A stretch of DNA of 64,000 nucleotides from Thalassospira sp. HJ (GCF_000948415.1 NZ_JYII01000010.1:310001-374000); one strand, 5' to 3'; shown: positions 17,199 through 27,262, counted from the first letter of the stretch. The notes: generated from the sequence alone by a model not told the origin. Program-made: numbers and translations.

Positions 17199-20198
17199 TT
17201 GAACGATGGGACTTGGGAGGATAAAGCTGCATATTGGCAGCAGCTCTCAGATGCGGAACCAGAAAAGATAAAATTTTCGCTTGAATGGAGCCTCGCGGCA
17301 CAAAAGCTTTCGCGTTTCCAAGATGTCGTGCAAGCCTGTGATCGCATACTTTCCATGGACCCGGCATATAAAACTGCGGTTCTTAGGCGTGCTGTCGCGC
17401 TTGAAAAATTGGGTCCCGCTCACAAGGTCTCAGCGAATTGGCGCAATGTCTGCCGTCTTTTGCCAAATGATCCGTTTCCCTTCAAAAAGCTGATGTATTT
17501 CTATCGTCGTAAAGGGCGTAAGAAATTGGCATCGAAAATTTCGTGGTTGGGAATTCGCAAGTTTCCAGCAGATATGGATTTTCAGAGTGCCTGTCTTGCA
17601 TTGCCGCCGCACGAAGGCGATTTGATTGAATGGGGGCAGCTTTGGCAACGCACTCCTGGGTTTCTGCTGGATTTTCTGCCCCCGTATCAATCCGTAGCAG
17701 CTTTGTTTGAGAAACAGGAATACGAGCTGGTTGTATCCTTGTGTGAAAAGGCGTTTGCCTTTAGGGACGATGCAGAAAAATACGAGACTTTGTTGCAAAA
17801 GGCCATGCAGCTTTCAGGACAGGAAGCGGCGTTAATCTCTCATCTGGAGGGGCTGAAAATATCGGGCCGAATCAGCTCGAAAGATCGGAGTAAACTCGCA
17901 CGCCTTTATGAGCTTGGTGGGCAATGGCATAATGCCCTTGAATGTTTGCAAGATATTCTGCCCGAGACAAGCGAGGTAAGGGATGACAGGTTCGGCCAGA
18001 ATGTTCTTGATCGGATGATAAAGTGCCACTTGAAATTGGGGCATGAGGATCGTGCGCGATATACCTTGGAAAGATATATCGATTCCCATGGATCGCGTGC
18101 CGAATACTGGCTCAGGTATGTCAAGGATTTGGAAAGAGGAGACTGGCCACCGGATGTTTTGGCGCGCGCCATCACCCGGGCATATGAATGGCACGCAGAT
18201 GATCCTTTGCTTGCAGAGCGCAAGGCAAGAATGTGTTTTCAGACCGAAGACTATGGCGATGCCGCTGAAATATGGTGGGCCCTGTTTGGCAGGGATCGTC
18301 GCACGGCAACGGCATTTCGGGCCATCCGGGCCCGCATCAAGGCCGGTCATCTCGATCAGGCAGCAGGTATGCTGCATCATCTTGGAAAAACGCATGGTCC
18401 CCAAGATGAAACCTACCGCTTGACGGCATGGATATATCGACGTCAGCGTTGCTGGGATGCGTTGCGCGAGCTGGCGAAGGAATGGACCCTGCTTCGCCCC
18501 CAAAACAACAGAGCTTGGCAAGATCTGATTGAAAGTTGCTATCGTCTGGAAGATGACGAACAAGCCTTGGGTTATTTAAAGACAGCCGTGAAATTTCTTG
18601 TCGATCATCGAGAAAACTTTGCCATGTTATTGGATATGGCTCAGCGTATCGGTGCTTATCAGCTTCGGGATGAACTGGAAGCAAGATGCCGCGAGGCAAA
18701 TTACGAACCGGAACTGATCGGGTTTTTCATAAGACAGGGACATCTTGGCAAGGCCGATGAACGTATTCGCCGGTATTATGGCTCGGCCCAAGACGACATG
18801 CCGCAGGAATGGCGACAGGTTTGCAACACGGTTGACAGCCTTTCTGGTCTGGAAGACACAGTGCTCGATATTCGGGTGCCCGACACGGTGGTGCAGGCCA
18901 TTGTCAACCATGTAAAACTGAAAAGCCCTGCACTGAGGGGCAAAAGTGATAGTGGAATTGCATTGGTGACACGATCCTTGGGTGGAGGAGGGGCCGAACG
19001 ACAAGTTGCCATGACGTTACAAGGGCTTGCCAAGGCCGGGTGGCGTAATCTTATGCTCGTTACCCATCTGAACCGGGCGGGAAAAAATGATGGTTTTTAT
19101 GCATCTCTTTTAAGCGATCTACATGTTCGTATCATCGAACCAGCGCCCCCAGATGAAGTCTCTTTCAACGATAGAGAGATTGAAAAACTGGTTGATTTGC
19201 TGCCGGATGGCTATCGCAAGCAGGTCGTTGCCCATTATGAAACATTTCGTTTGTCAAGGCCTGCAATCGTTCATATTTGGCAGGATTCCCTTAATTGTGC
19301 CGCAGGGTTGGCGGCCTACATTGCCGGTGTTCCGAAGATCATTTTGTCTGGTCGTACATCCCCACCATTTCATCCGCGCTCGTGCATTCAGTCTCCTGAT
19401 TACATCAAGTCGGTCTATCAGACCCTGTGCGCGGAAAAGACCGTTCATCTGTGCACCAATAGTCGTCTTACTGCAAAGGCATATGCAAAATGGCTGGGGC
19501 TGGCCCCAGAGAAAGCCTCGTTTATTCATAATGGGCTTGATGTGGACAGATTGGATCTCGAGCCACAACAAGAACAAGACAAGGGCCTAGGTATTCCGGA
19601 AATTTCAGGGCCTGTGATTGGTGGCGTATTCCGCTTTGTATGGCAAAAAAACCCAAATCTCTGGTTGAGGGTCGCCAAAATTGTCTTAAAGCACCAGCCC
19701 AATTGTCAGTTTCTTCTGGTGGGGGATGGTCCGTTGCGGGCCGGTTTCTTGCGAAAGCTCGCTGCACAAGGGCTTGAAGATCACTTTTTCCTTCCAGGCC
19801 AAGTGCGAAATGTGACTCAGTACTTGAATAAAATGGATCTGTTTTTGATGACATCTTTGGTGGAAGGGCTGCCAAATGCGGTGATGGAGGCGCAAGCAAT
19901 GGGGCTTCCCGTTGTCGCAACCGCCGCAGGTGGTACCGAAGAGGTCATTTTACACGGTAAAACCGGATGGGTTGTTCCCTTGCCGGAGCCGCCGGAAACG
20001 GTGGGTGTGTCTGTTGATGAAAGTGAGAAAACCTACGCAGCCTGCGCAGAAGAGCTTGCTCAGAGAGTTCTTGAAAGTTTGCGCGATTTGTCCTGGAGAA
20101 AGCAAGCGCGCCAAATCGCGATCAAACGCATGGCAGAAAATTTTCGACTGGAAAAGATGGTATCAGACACCGTCAGCTTGTATTCAACAGTCAAATAG
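17199..20198 (+). CDS. TPR-repeat / GT4 glycosyltransferase fusion, copy 1
   Basis: A 999-residue protein. Residues 1 to about 560 are helical TPR-like repeats. A GT4 glycosyltransferase follows: the first Rossmann motif is LVTRSLGGGGAERQ from about residue 588, the second domain contains GPVIGGVFRFVWQKNP, FLLVGDGPLR and the catalytic/donor motif SLVEGLPNAVMEAQ (E-x7-E, about residue 888). The start is a TTG only 40 bases beyond the MITE-like element, without a clear ribosome-binding site, so the native start or promoter may have been altered by the insertion. The paralogue at 22113 has the same order of domains. TPR-glycosyltransferase fusions often glycosylate proteins such as flagellin or build surface polysaccharide; the acceptor is not known here. 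Confidence 0.85.
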   Translation: MNDGTWEDKAAYWQQLSDAEPEKIKFSLEWSLAAQKLSRFQDVVQACDRILSMDPAYKTAVLRRAVALEKLGPAHKVSANWRNVCRLLPNDPFPFKKLMYFYRRKGRKKLASKISWLGIRKFPADMDFQSACLALPPHEGDLIEWGQLWQRTPGFLLDFLPPYQSVAALFEKQEYELVVSLCEKAFAFRDDAEKYETLLQKAMQLSGQEAALISHLEGLKISGRISSKDRSKLARLYELGGQWHNALECLQDILPETSEVRDDRFGQNVLDRMIKCHLKLGHEDRARYTLERYIDSHGSRAEYWLRYVKDLERGDWPPDVLARAITRAYEWHADDPLLAERKARMCFQTEDYGDAAEIWWALFGRDRRTATAFRAIRARIKAGHLDQAAGMLHHLGKTHGPQDETYRLTAWIYRRQRCWDALRELAKEWTLLRPQNNRAWQDLIESCYRLEDDEQALGYLKTAVKFLVDHRENFAMLLDMAQRIGAYQLRDELEARCREANYEPELIGFFIRQGHLGKADERIRRYYGSAQDDMPQEWRQVCNTVDSLSGLEDTVLDIRVPDTVVQAIVNHVKLKSPALRGKSDSGIALVTRSLGGGGAERQVAMTLQGLAKAGWRNLMLVTHLNRAGKNDGFYASLLSDLHVRIIEPAPPDEVSFNDREIEKLVDLLPDGYRKQVVAHYETFRLSRPAIVHIWQDSLNCAAGLAAYIAGVPKIILSGRTSPPFHPRSCIQSPDYIKSVYQTLCAEKTVHLCTNSRLTAKAYAKWLGLAPEKASFIHNGLDVDRLDLEPQQEQDKGLGIPEISGPVIGGVFRFVWQKNPNLWLRVAKIVLKHQPNCQFLLVGDGPLRAGFLRKLAAQGLEDHFFLPGQVRNVTQYLNKMDLFLMTSLVEGLPNAVMEAQAMGLPVVATAAGGTEEVILHGKTGWVVPLPEPPETVGVSVDESEKTYAACAEELAQRVLESLRDLSWRKQARQIAIKRMAENFRLEKMVSDTVSLYSTVK

Positions 20199-20214
20199 AA
20201 AGCGGGGTTACCTT

Positions 20215-22113
20215 ATGTGTGGTATTGCAGGTGCATTGCTATCTGAAACACGTCTGAACTCCGAAGAGTTTGTTAGACGGCTCGAAAGAATGTCACATCT
20301 GCTGCACCATCGGGGACCGGATGGCAATGGTGTGTGGGAAAATGGTCGGGTTGGTTTTGCGCATACTCGCCTTGCAATCATTGACCTCAGTGAGAATGGC
20401 AAGCAGCCGATGCATTGTGGCACGGAGCGCGGATTGAGCATCACTTATAACGGCGAGGTATATAATCACGGCGAGATCCGTGCCCGGTTGGAGGCCAAGG
20501 GGCACCGCTTCGTTAGCCATTGTGATACGGAAGTGGTTCTTAGAGGTTACGCAGAATGGGGACAGGGGGTTTTGGCGCATTTGCGCGGAATGTTTGCCTT
20601 CGCAATTTGGGACGACAGAGAAAAACATCTCTTCTTAGCCAGAGATCGAATGGGCCAAAAACCGTTATATTACAGTTTTTCCAATGGTACGTTGTTGTTT
20701 GCATCGGAAGTTAAGGCGCTTTTGAGTTGGCCGAATGTTGTGCGTTCCCCGGATTATGCCAGCCTTCATGATTTTCTGACATTTGGATATACGGTCGGTG
20801 AAGGTACTGGATTTCAGGGAGTTCACCGTTTGCCCGCAGGGTGTTTTTTGCAGGTTGGGACAGACATGACATCCCAAATTCGTCAATATTGGGCTCCTCC
20901 CTATCCATCTGAGATCGCATCTCAAACAGGTCATGTTTCAGAGCTCGTCTGGTGCGAGGAATTTTTGGGCAGATTTGATACGGCTGTCAAGTATCGCCAG
21001 ATCGCCGACCTTGAAGTTGGAGCGTTCCTGTCAGGCGGGGTTGATTCTTCTGCTGTATGTGCCCGGATGATTCCTCAGGGGGATCGGCCCCTGTCAACCT
21101 TTTCGGTCGGGTTTGACCATGACGGATATGATGAAACTGACAGTGCCCGTGCAGTAGCCACGCATCTTGGTACGGACCATCACTCATTTGTGATGGATGA
21201 TAGCTTGCTGAACATGTTAGCGCGGGTGGTTTGGCACTATGATGTACCCTATGCGGATAGTTCGGCATTGGTGAGCTACGGGCTTTCGCAAAAAATATCG
21301 CAAAAAGTCAAAGTGGCGGTGTCCGGAGATGGTGCGGATGAGTTGTTGTTGGGATATACTCGATACGAGAAACTGACAGACATGATTGATGGGCACGCTC
21401 CCGAGGATACTACCCTCAATCGGCGGCGCATGTCGTTTTATCCCGAAAGGTCTCCGTCACTTTTTGATGCCTACATCTATTTGATGGAAAAATTCCGTGA
21501 ACGTCACAAAGTTGCAGCTTACGAACATCGTTTGTTACCGCAACTCCGGCATAGCATAAGTGAACGTTATGCTTCATTGTTTCAAGCTGGTCTGGTACCT
21601 GAAATCGCAGCAGCTTATTTTGATCAGAGAACATATCTGACAGACGATATTCTGGTCAAAATGGACATTGCTGGTATGGCGAACGGACTGGAAGTGCGGT
21701 CGCCTTTCATGGATCATCATCTGGTCGAATGGCTTTCAATGTTGCCCCAAGGGGTGCGTCGCCTAAATGGCGAGAGCAAGGGTCTGCTAAAGGCCGCGAT
21801 TAGCCCTTTCCTGCCAAAAGGCATAACATCGCGCCCCAAGATGGGTTTTCGTGTTCCGGTGACGCACTGGCTGGCCAAGGAAATTTATGAACCGACACGG
21901 GATATCCTGCTTAGTAAGAAGAGTCAGGAGAGGGGGCTGTTTCGCTCTGCATTCATAAGGGACATGTTGCAGGCCCATTACGACGGTGTAGAGGATCATG
22001 GTACCCGATTGTGGGCCTTGTTGACGCTTGAGCTGTGGTTTCGGACTTTCATCGACGGGGACGGCTCTTCCCCGATTGCGGAGCCTTTCAGCTTGTCTGG
22101 CAGGAACGTGTAA
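20215..22113 (+). CDS. asnB: Asparagine synthase (glutamine-hydrolysing), glycan-locus type
   Basis: A 632-residue class II amidotransferase. After the start Met comes Cys2, the glutaminase nucleophile (MCGIAGALL), followed by glutaminase motifs HHRGPDGNG and RLAIIDLSENGKQP. The synthase half has the PP-loop SGGVDSS (about residues 272-278) and the ATP site SGDGADELLLGY. The ATG at 20215 is fixed by the invariant MCGIAG start. Enzymes of this type amidate a carboxyl group with glutamine; besides making asparagine, they amidate uronic acids in O-antigens and capsules. Its place between two TPR-GT4 genes, 16 bases after one and overlapping the other by one base, favours sugar amidation over amino-acid synthesis, but that is inference. 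Confidence 0.93.
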   Translation: MCGIAGALLSETRLNSEEFVRRLERMSHLLHHRGPDGNGVWENGRVGFAHTRLAIIDLSENGKQPMHCGTERGLSITYNGEVYNHGEIRARLEAKGHRFVSHCDTEVVLRGYAEWGQGVLAHLRGMFAFAIWDDREKHLFLARDRMGQKPLYYSFSNGTLLFASEVKALLSWPNVVRSPDYASLHDFLTFGYTVGEGTGFQGVHRLPAGCFLQVGTDMTSQIRQYWAPPYPSEIASQTGHVSELVWCEEFLGRFDTAVKYRQIADLEVGAFLSGGVDSSAVCARMIPQGDRPLSTFSVGFDHDGYDETDSARAVATHLGTDHHSFVMDDSLLNMLARVVWHYDVPYADSSALVSYGLSQKISQKVKVAVSGDGADELLLGYTRYEKLTDMIDGHAPEDTTLNRRRMSFYPERSPSLFDAYIYLMEKFRERHKVAAYEHRLLPQLRHSISERYASLFQAGLVPEIAAAYFDQRTYLTDDILVKMDIAGMANGLEVRSPFMDHHLVEWLSMLPQGVRRLNGESKGLLKAAISPFLPKGITSRPKMGFRVPVTHWLAKEIYEPTRDILLSKKSQERGLFRSAFIRDMLQAHYDGVEDHGTRLWALLTLELWFRTFIDGDGSSPIAEPFSLSGRNV

Positions 22114-25100
22114 TGTCATCAGTACGTTCAAGCCTTTTGGCTGCGCAAGCGGCTTATAAAGAGGGCGACGACGACAAAGTTATGTCGATTGCAACATCGG
22201 TTCTGAGCGATGAGCCGGAAAACACCAGAGCCTTGAAGTTAATGGCTCGCATTTACAACAGACGCAAGATGTGGCGGAATGCCTATCCAATCTGGCTACA
22301 ATTGTCCCGAATTGAACCTGCCGAAATCGAACATCTCTTTCAGGCAGGCCGAATTGCCACCAGAATTGACAGGTTTTCAGATGCGATCCGTCTGCTGGAG
22401 CTATATCGCGATGCAGACCCCCATGCCGAGAAAATACAGCGCTATTTGGAATTGGCCTATCGTCGTCAGCAATGCTGGGGCGCTTTGTTGAATCTTTATG
22501 TTTTCAACTGGTTTAACCGGGTTGGCATTGTCACCAAGGACCAATTGCGTGAAAAAGTCAGGGCACTTCTTTCTGAGCTAACAGCTTCGCTTCAGTCGGA
22601 ACAGAACCTAGCTTTATTGATCGATATCTTCAAAGAAGACGCGACATTTCTTGTAGAACTTTCCCAATGCATAGTGGTGTCTCAAAGCGGTCGTCTCCGG
22701 GAAAATATCTTTGGGTGTTTGATCGCTATATCCAAGAATGACAACACGTTCTTGGAGCTTTTTAGGCAATTAATTGCCACCGACACAATTCACGATCAAA
22801 AGAAGAGATGGCGTAATGTCTTGCATGCCGGGGTTTGCAAGGAGCAGGCCTATCGATCTTTGTATCAGATCGCCTGGCAAGAAGAAGACTACAAAGCCGT
22901 TATTCAGAATCTGCAAGCACTAAAGGAGTTTTTGTCGACTTCGGAGTTTCGAAGGGAAGCAGAACATTGTCGTAAACACGCATTTGACGATTTCGAAAAG
23001 GGAAAATATCTCAAGCTCAAACATTATGTCGATTTTCTGACAACGGATCACTTGGCCTGTAAGAAGATGGCGCAGGCCCTACAGACCGATGGGAAACTGG
23101 AACAGGCCTGTCACTACTGGAAACAATTCTATTATGTTGCACCAGAACTTGATCGCGATTGGTCTTTACGCAATTGGAAAAAATGTGCGCGCGAGATCGA
23201 CCATGATCGAGCTTTGCCATTTTGGCAGGAAATTCATCTGGCCTGTCCGGAAGATATCGAGGTTTTGAAACGGATCACGCAACATTTAGTTCAGGTGGCA
23301 GAATATCAACAGGCCTGTACCTACTGGAGAAAGCTTTATAAATGTAGCGCTGAAGCTGAGAAAGACTGGGCTTTTCGTAATTGGCACAAATGTTTACGAG
23401 ACGCACAATTTGATACGGAAAACCAATATGTGACGCGGTTTGTGTGTGAAAGGACCGAGAATGAGGATCATCTTTTGCTGCAAGCCAGATTGGCGCAAGA
23501 TCTGGGCTTGAACAGTTGCGCCAACAGGATCTGGCTGAAATTGTCCGATTTGCGGCCTGACGACCCGGGGCCCTTGTATCGAAATGTGAGCGTTGTTCGT
23601 GATCAGCTCTCGCAGCCAGAACTGGCGAAAACATATGAAACCATATTGCAACGGTTTCCGCAGTCGGAAAAAGCGTTGTTCTGGTTAGCGCGCTATCACA
23701 GCAGACAACATAACTGGCCGCAAGCGCTGTCACTATGGGCGCAAGTAGCACATCTGTTTCCTGAAAATATCGAGGCCATTATTCAGACCGGGCGGATCTA
23801 TGTTCATCAGGGCAAGGATGATGAAGCAGAACAGGCGTACAATCATGTGTTGCAAATTTTGCCATCACATATTGAGGCCTACGCGCAATTGACGCGTATA
23901 TGCGAAAAACGCAAAGATCTGGACCAGGTGGCCGATCTCTGTCGTCGTTGGCAAGCTGCCGTGCCTGACGATGTTCGCCCTCGGGTGAAATTGGCACGCA
24001 TGGTTAACCGCCGGGAAGATGCTGATTTTCATTCACTAATTGATCTTTGGCAAAAGGTTCTGGAAGTCGATGAAAAACATATCGAGGCATGGTCTAATAT
24101 CGCCTCGAATAAGCTGAAAATCAAAGTGGAGAACTCTGAAAGTGATCTGAACGAGGTTCGGGAAATCTGGCAAAAGGTCAGCCGTCTGGATCCGCTTTCG
24201 CTAAGGGCTTGGTTAATGCAAACCCGTATCCTTGTCCGAATGGAGAAATGGCAGGACGTTGCGGAGATATGCGAACACGTTGATCGCTTATTTGCCGATG
24301 ATTTTAATGGATTGTTGGCAAAAGCACAGGTTCTTGAAGAAGGGCGGCGTCTTGATGACGCTGAGGCGCTGTTGTTGCAGGCTCAAGAACTGACGAAAGA
24401 CGGACAAGGTGACAACGCGCTAAAGGTGATAAAAGCGTTGGCCGGATTATATTTTCGGCAAAACAGGATTGGGCAGGCGCTTCCATATTATCGTTTGTTG
24501 CGTGAACACGATCCGCTCGATCTCGAAATTACCGGCGCTTTGATCAGTATCTATACTGCTTTGGAACAAACAGGCATTGAAGTGGCGCATGATGGATGGA
24601 CCTTTGAGGGCCCTTCCCAGCAGATTCCTGACATTCTCTTTGAGGAAATTACAAGGCGGGCCAAGATGCGGGGCATGCCGAAGCCATATGGAAAAAGCCG
24701 ACCGCACGTCGTGATGATCAGTCGATCACTTGGGCCCGGTGGCGCAGAGCGGCAGTTTGCGCTCACCGCATCTGCGTTGGCCAAAAATAGTGCAGAAATT
24801 GCAAAGGTTTCGGTGGTTGTCCAAACTCTGACGAATGGACCTTGGGCGGATTTCTTTCTTGAAGATTTGCAAAACGCTGGCATTAAGGTCATGTCGCTCG
24901 AAGATATTGAAGTTCCAACAGATGTCATGAAAATATCCGAACCGGTGCAGCATGATCTTGCGCTGCTGTCTTGCTTTCCCCAGCAAAGCAACCAGTGGCT
25001 GCAAAAGCTCTATGTGGCCCTTCAGGAATTGAAACCTGATATCGTTCATGCGTGGCAAGACGCAATTGCTCTTAGCGGGGGAGCGGTTGCCGTTTTGGCT

Positions 25101-25928
25101 GGTGTGCCACGCATTATGATGTCGACACGCAGTTTAAGGCCGGATAGCACACGACGGTTAGCCCCATACATGCACATGGCATATCGAGAATTGCTTTCCC
25201 TGCCTTGGGTTGCAATGGCTAATAACAGTCTGGCAGGACTACGCGACTATATGAAGTGGCTTGATCTAAAGCTTGACGTGAATCTTGTGACACCAAATGC
25301 TCTGGATGGTGCCGAACTGCGCCGACAATTTCAAGATAGCAAAAAGAAATCGGTCGCGTTGCGGGAAAGTTATGGTCTTGCACCGGAACAGCCACTTATC
25401 GGAGGGGTTATGCGTTGCTCCGAGGAAAAAAGACCATTGCTTTGGGTGCAGACGATGCACGAAGTATCTCGCCATAGACCCGATTGTCATTTCATGTTGG
25501 TCGGTGATGGTCCGATGTTGGCGGCTGCCCGTCAACTCGGCGATCAACTTGGTCTGGGCGAAAGCATCCATTTTGTTGGAAATGATAAGGAAATTGTTGC
25601 TCGATACGCGATGATGGATGCTTTGCTCCTTACGTCGCGAGTTGAAGGTTGCCCAAACGTTCTTTTGGAAGCGCAAGCGGTTGGTTTGCCTGTTGTCGCC
25701 CCTCGTGTCGGTGGCACAGCAGAAGTTGTTGCTGAAGGGAAGTCGGGATGGATTGTCGATATAGAGACACCTGATCTTGCAGAGGATTTGGCAGAGCGAC
25801 TACTTTATATACTGAACAATCCAAGCTGGACGAATGCTGCGCGAAAATATGGCCCAGAGTATGTTGAGCAATATTTTGGTTTGGATAGTTCAATGAGAAA
25901 GACGGTTCTAGCTTTTGGATTTAAATAG
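22113..25928 (+). CDS. TPR-repeat / GT4 glycosyltransferase fusion, copy 2
   Basis: A 1271-residue protein. The ATG shares its A with the stop TAA of asnB. Residues 1 to about 850 are TPR-like helical repeats, including a recent internal duplication: QACHYWKQFY...DWSLRNWKKCARE and QACTYWRKLY...DWAFRNWHKCLRD are two copies about 65 residues apart. The GT4 domain starts with VVMISRSLGPGGAERQFALT (about residue 865) and has MLVGDGPMLAAARQLG and SRVEGCPNVLLEAQAVGLP (about residue 1174), with the E-x7-E donor motif. It is the larger paralogue of the protein encoded at 17199, both using a GGGAER or GPGGAER loop. Together with the amidotransferase the three form one operon. Confidence 0.88.
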   Translation: MSSVRSSLLAAQAAYKEGDDDKVMSIATSVLSDEPENTRALKLMARIYNRRKMWRNAYPIWLQLSRIEPAEIEHLFQAGRIATRIDRFSDAIRLLELYRDADPHAEKIQRYLELAYRRQQCWGALLNLYVFNWFNRVGIVTKDQLREKVRALLSELTASLQSEQNLALLIDIFKEDATFLVELSQCIVVSQSGRLRENIFGCLIAISKNDNTFLELFRQLIATDTIHDQKKRWRNVLHAGVCKEQAYRSLYQIAWQEEDYKAVIQNLQALKEFLSTSEFRREAEHCRKHAFDDFEKGKYLKLKHYVDFLTTDHLACKKMAQALQTDGKLEQACHYWKQFYYVAPELDRDWSLRNWKKCAREIDHDRALPFWQEIHLACPEDIEVLKRITQHLVQVAEYQQACTYWRKLYKCSAEAEKDWAFRNWHKCLRDAQFDTENQYVTRFVCERTENEDHLLLQARLAQDLGLNSCANRIWLKLSDLRPDDPGPLYRNVSVVRDQLSQPELAKTYETILQRFPQSEKALFWLARYHSRQHNWPQALSLWAQVAHLFPENIEAIIQTGRIYVHQGKDDEAEQAYNHVLQILPSHIEAYAQLTRICEKRKDLDQVADLCRRWQAAVPDDVRPRVKLARMVNRREDADFHSLIDLWQKVLEVDEKHIEAWSNIASNKLKIKVENSESDLNEVREIWQKVSRLDPLSLRAWLMQTRILVRMEKWQDVAEICEHVDRLFADDFNGLLAKAQVLEEGRRLDDAEALLLQAQELTKDGQGDNALKVIKALAGLYFRQNRIGQALPYYRLLREHDPLDLEITGALISIYTALEQTGIEVAHDGWTFEGPSQQIPDILFEEITRRAKMRGMPKPYGKSRPHVVMISRSLGPGGAERQFALTASALAKNSAEIAKVSVVVQTLTNGPWADFFLEDLQNAGIKVMSLEDIEVPTDVMKISEPVQHDLALLSCFPQQSNQWLQKLYVALQELKPDIVHAWQDAIALSGGAVAVLAGVPRIMMSTRSLRPDSTRRLAPYMHMAYRELLSLPWVAMANNSLAGLRDYMKWLDLKLDVNLVTPNALDGAELRRQFQDSKKKSVALRESYGLAPEQPLIGGVMRCSEEKRPLLWVQTMHEVSRHRPDCHFMLVGDGPMLAAARQLGDQLGLGESIHFVGNDKEIVARYAMMDALLLTSRVEGCPNVLLEAQAVGLPVVAPRVGGTAEVVAEGKSGWIVDIETPDLAEDLAERLLYILNNPSWTNAARKYGPEYVEQYFGLDSSMRKTVLAFGFK

Positions 25929-26109
25929 CAACAGAGAATGTGTGTCTGGGGAGGATCTGGGTGCCTTATTTAGGCTACGCGATCGTGCTGTTTATCAAGA
26001 GCGAAATGCCAATTTTTTAAGGGAATGTGCAATCAGCGACATATTGAATGAAATGTTCCGCGAGTTTTCGGAAGCTAACCAATACAACTTGGTTTTTGAC
26101 GTTTTTTGA
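25915..26109 (+). pseudogene. Fragment resembling the start of a SAM methyltransferase
   Basis: An open frame of 64 codons beginning with TTG inside the end of the preceding glycosyltransferase gene. The segment ALFRLRDRAVYQERNANFLR followed by a helix ending NLVFDVF resembles the N-terminus of BioC-like methyltransferases, where 'RRDRAA..FLFREVADRLAERL...FDxxLDLG' leads into the SAM-binding loop. The frame stops exactly where the glycine loop should start. It is either the remnant of a deleted methyltransferase gene or a chance frame; the resemblance is weak. Confidence 0.35.
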
Positions 26110-26222
26110 AGTCTCGTGCTCGTGATTGTCATTATGATGTGCAACTATTGCGCTCTGCTTTTGTCGCTCCTGCTTTTGCATGAAGCATAATGAAATTTAA
26201 CATTGATACCATTATCTGAACA

Positions 26223-26405
26223 GTTGAAGCAGTTGTTCTGGAACGCATCGAGAGGCTTGCAGTTGTTCAGCCAGGTGCGTTTGAATATTATGAGCGCCGT
26301 TTGGAAAACGGAACTTTGTTTGCCGAAGGTGACCGCTGTCTTGCAGAGTGGATTGCAGCAAACTATTCAACCGATGTAACCATTTTCGAGATTGGCACAG
26401 GCTAG
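26223..26405 (+). pseudogene. Methyltransferase-like gene fragment
   Basis: A reading frame with no start codon of its own reads ...AFEYYERRLENGTLFAEGDR, then LAEWIAANYS and FEIGTG before a TAG stop at 26403. FEIGTG looks like the first SAM-binding loop (motif I) of a methyltransferase. The frame continues past the stop, without a shift, into a different protein domain. The 110 bases before it look non-coding. This is gene debris left by deletion or rearrangement. Confidence 0.5.
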
Positions 26406-27138
26406 TCGGGTCTTTTGACGAAGATTTCGGGTGGAGCGGGCTGGAATGGCGACGCGTATTCCTCGGAAAGCTTCACCGGAGCCGGTTCACTGGGCGTCAT
26501 TGCAACGGAAACCAACAATGCACGTGTTGTTGGCTTGTCGTCTACAGCTTCCGGGGCCGACTATGCGATGATTGATTAAGGCATTTATCTGAATTCGGAT
26601 AGGAAGATCTATGTCGAGGAAAACGGTGCCACAAGAGGAGCGGCTGGGGGGAGTTATCAGCCGGGCGATGTTCTGACGGTCTCACGCGATGAGAGTGGAA
26701 CGGTCAGTTACAGCAAGAATGGAACAGTTTTCTATACCAGTAGTGTCGTCACGGATCCTTCGATCCCTCTTATGCCGGATGCTTCCTTGTATGGTGAGGG
26801 CAGCACGATTGGTGATGCGACACTATCTGTCGAGGGAAGTGAACCGAAGCAAGTCATCTGGGTCGTGGCCAATGACAACCGGCGAAGATCTGGGGATCCA
26901 ATTGCTTGGCCGCCAAGACAATTTGACGGTCTCAGTTTGGTTTGACGGAACTGGTAACCATTTGGTCAATTACATCGAACTTGGTTCAGGTGCATCGCTT
27001 GATGGGGAAAATGTTCAGGCATTAATTGATGCGATGTCAGTGTTCGGGGTCGGTGATGTCATTGCAGACACGATTGATCGTAACAGCGATGCATTCTCGA
27101 ATGTGCAAACTGTGATTGCCGCAAATTGGCAGAACTAG
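26406..27138 (+). pseudogene. Remnant of a large extracellular protein (SPRY/lectin-like domain and C-terminus)
   Basis: Conceptual translation from 26406 reads LLTKISGGAGWNGDAYSS, then VIATETNNARVVGLSST, GIYLNSDRKIYVEENG, and GDVLTVSRDESGTVSYSKNG with FYTSSVV. That is a beta-sandwich domain, common in giant secreted bacterial proteins, with the pattern 'LTKTAGxGWNAGAxSS...LGLSxxxSGTSYxxIDYGIYL...VYYKNGxxxYTS'. A TAA at about 26577 interrupts it inside the YAMID-GIYL motif. Near 26870-26890 the sense moves to another frame, which continues ...NLTVSVWFDGTGNHLVNY... to a TAG at 27136. One stop plus one frameshift make this a clear pseudogene, and the bulk of the original gene is missing. Confidence 0.7.
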
Positions 27139-27199
27139 CCATATTACCGACTAGGACATTAACACGCTTTTAGACCAGATCAATTTTGATATGTGTTTT

Positions 27200-27230
27200 C
27201 CCCTCTCCTCAATAGATTTGATGAGAGGGG
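27200..27230. other. Long hairpin after the pseudogene
   Basis: CCCCTCTCCTCAA pairs with TTGATGAGAGGGG (one mismatch in 13) around a five-base loop, and an outer pair GATCAAT/ATTGATC (27179-27185 and 27231-27237) lies beyond small bulges. No T-run follows on either strand, so it is not a typical rho-independent terminator. It stands between the pseudogene and dispersed repeat copy A. Confidence 0.5.
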
Positions 27231-27262
27231 ATTGATCTTGGCATTTCGCTGAAAATGAAAAT

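Noticed and set aside
18-22113. Lasso-peptide gene cluster (PqqD-type RRE, asparagine synthase, ABC exporter, nucleotidyltransferase)
   Set aside because: The asparagine synthase is 20 kb away between glycosyltransferases and has the full glutaminase with Cys2, no B2-type protease is visible, and no precursor peptide gene is found. A cluster to the left of the window cannot be excluded.
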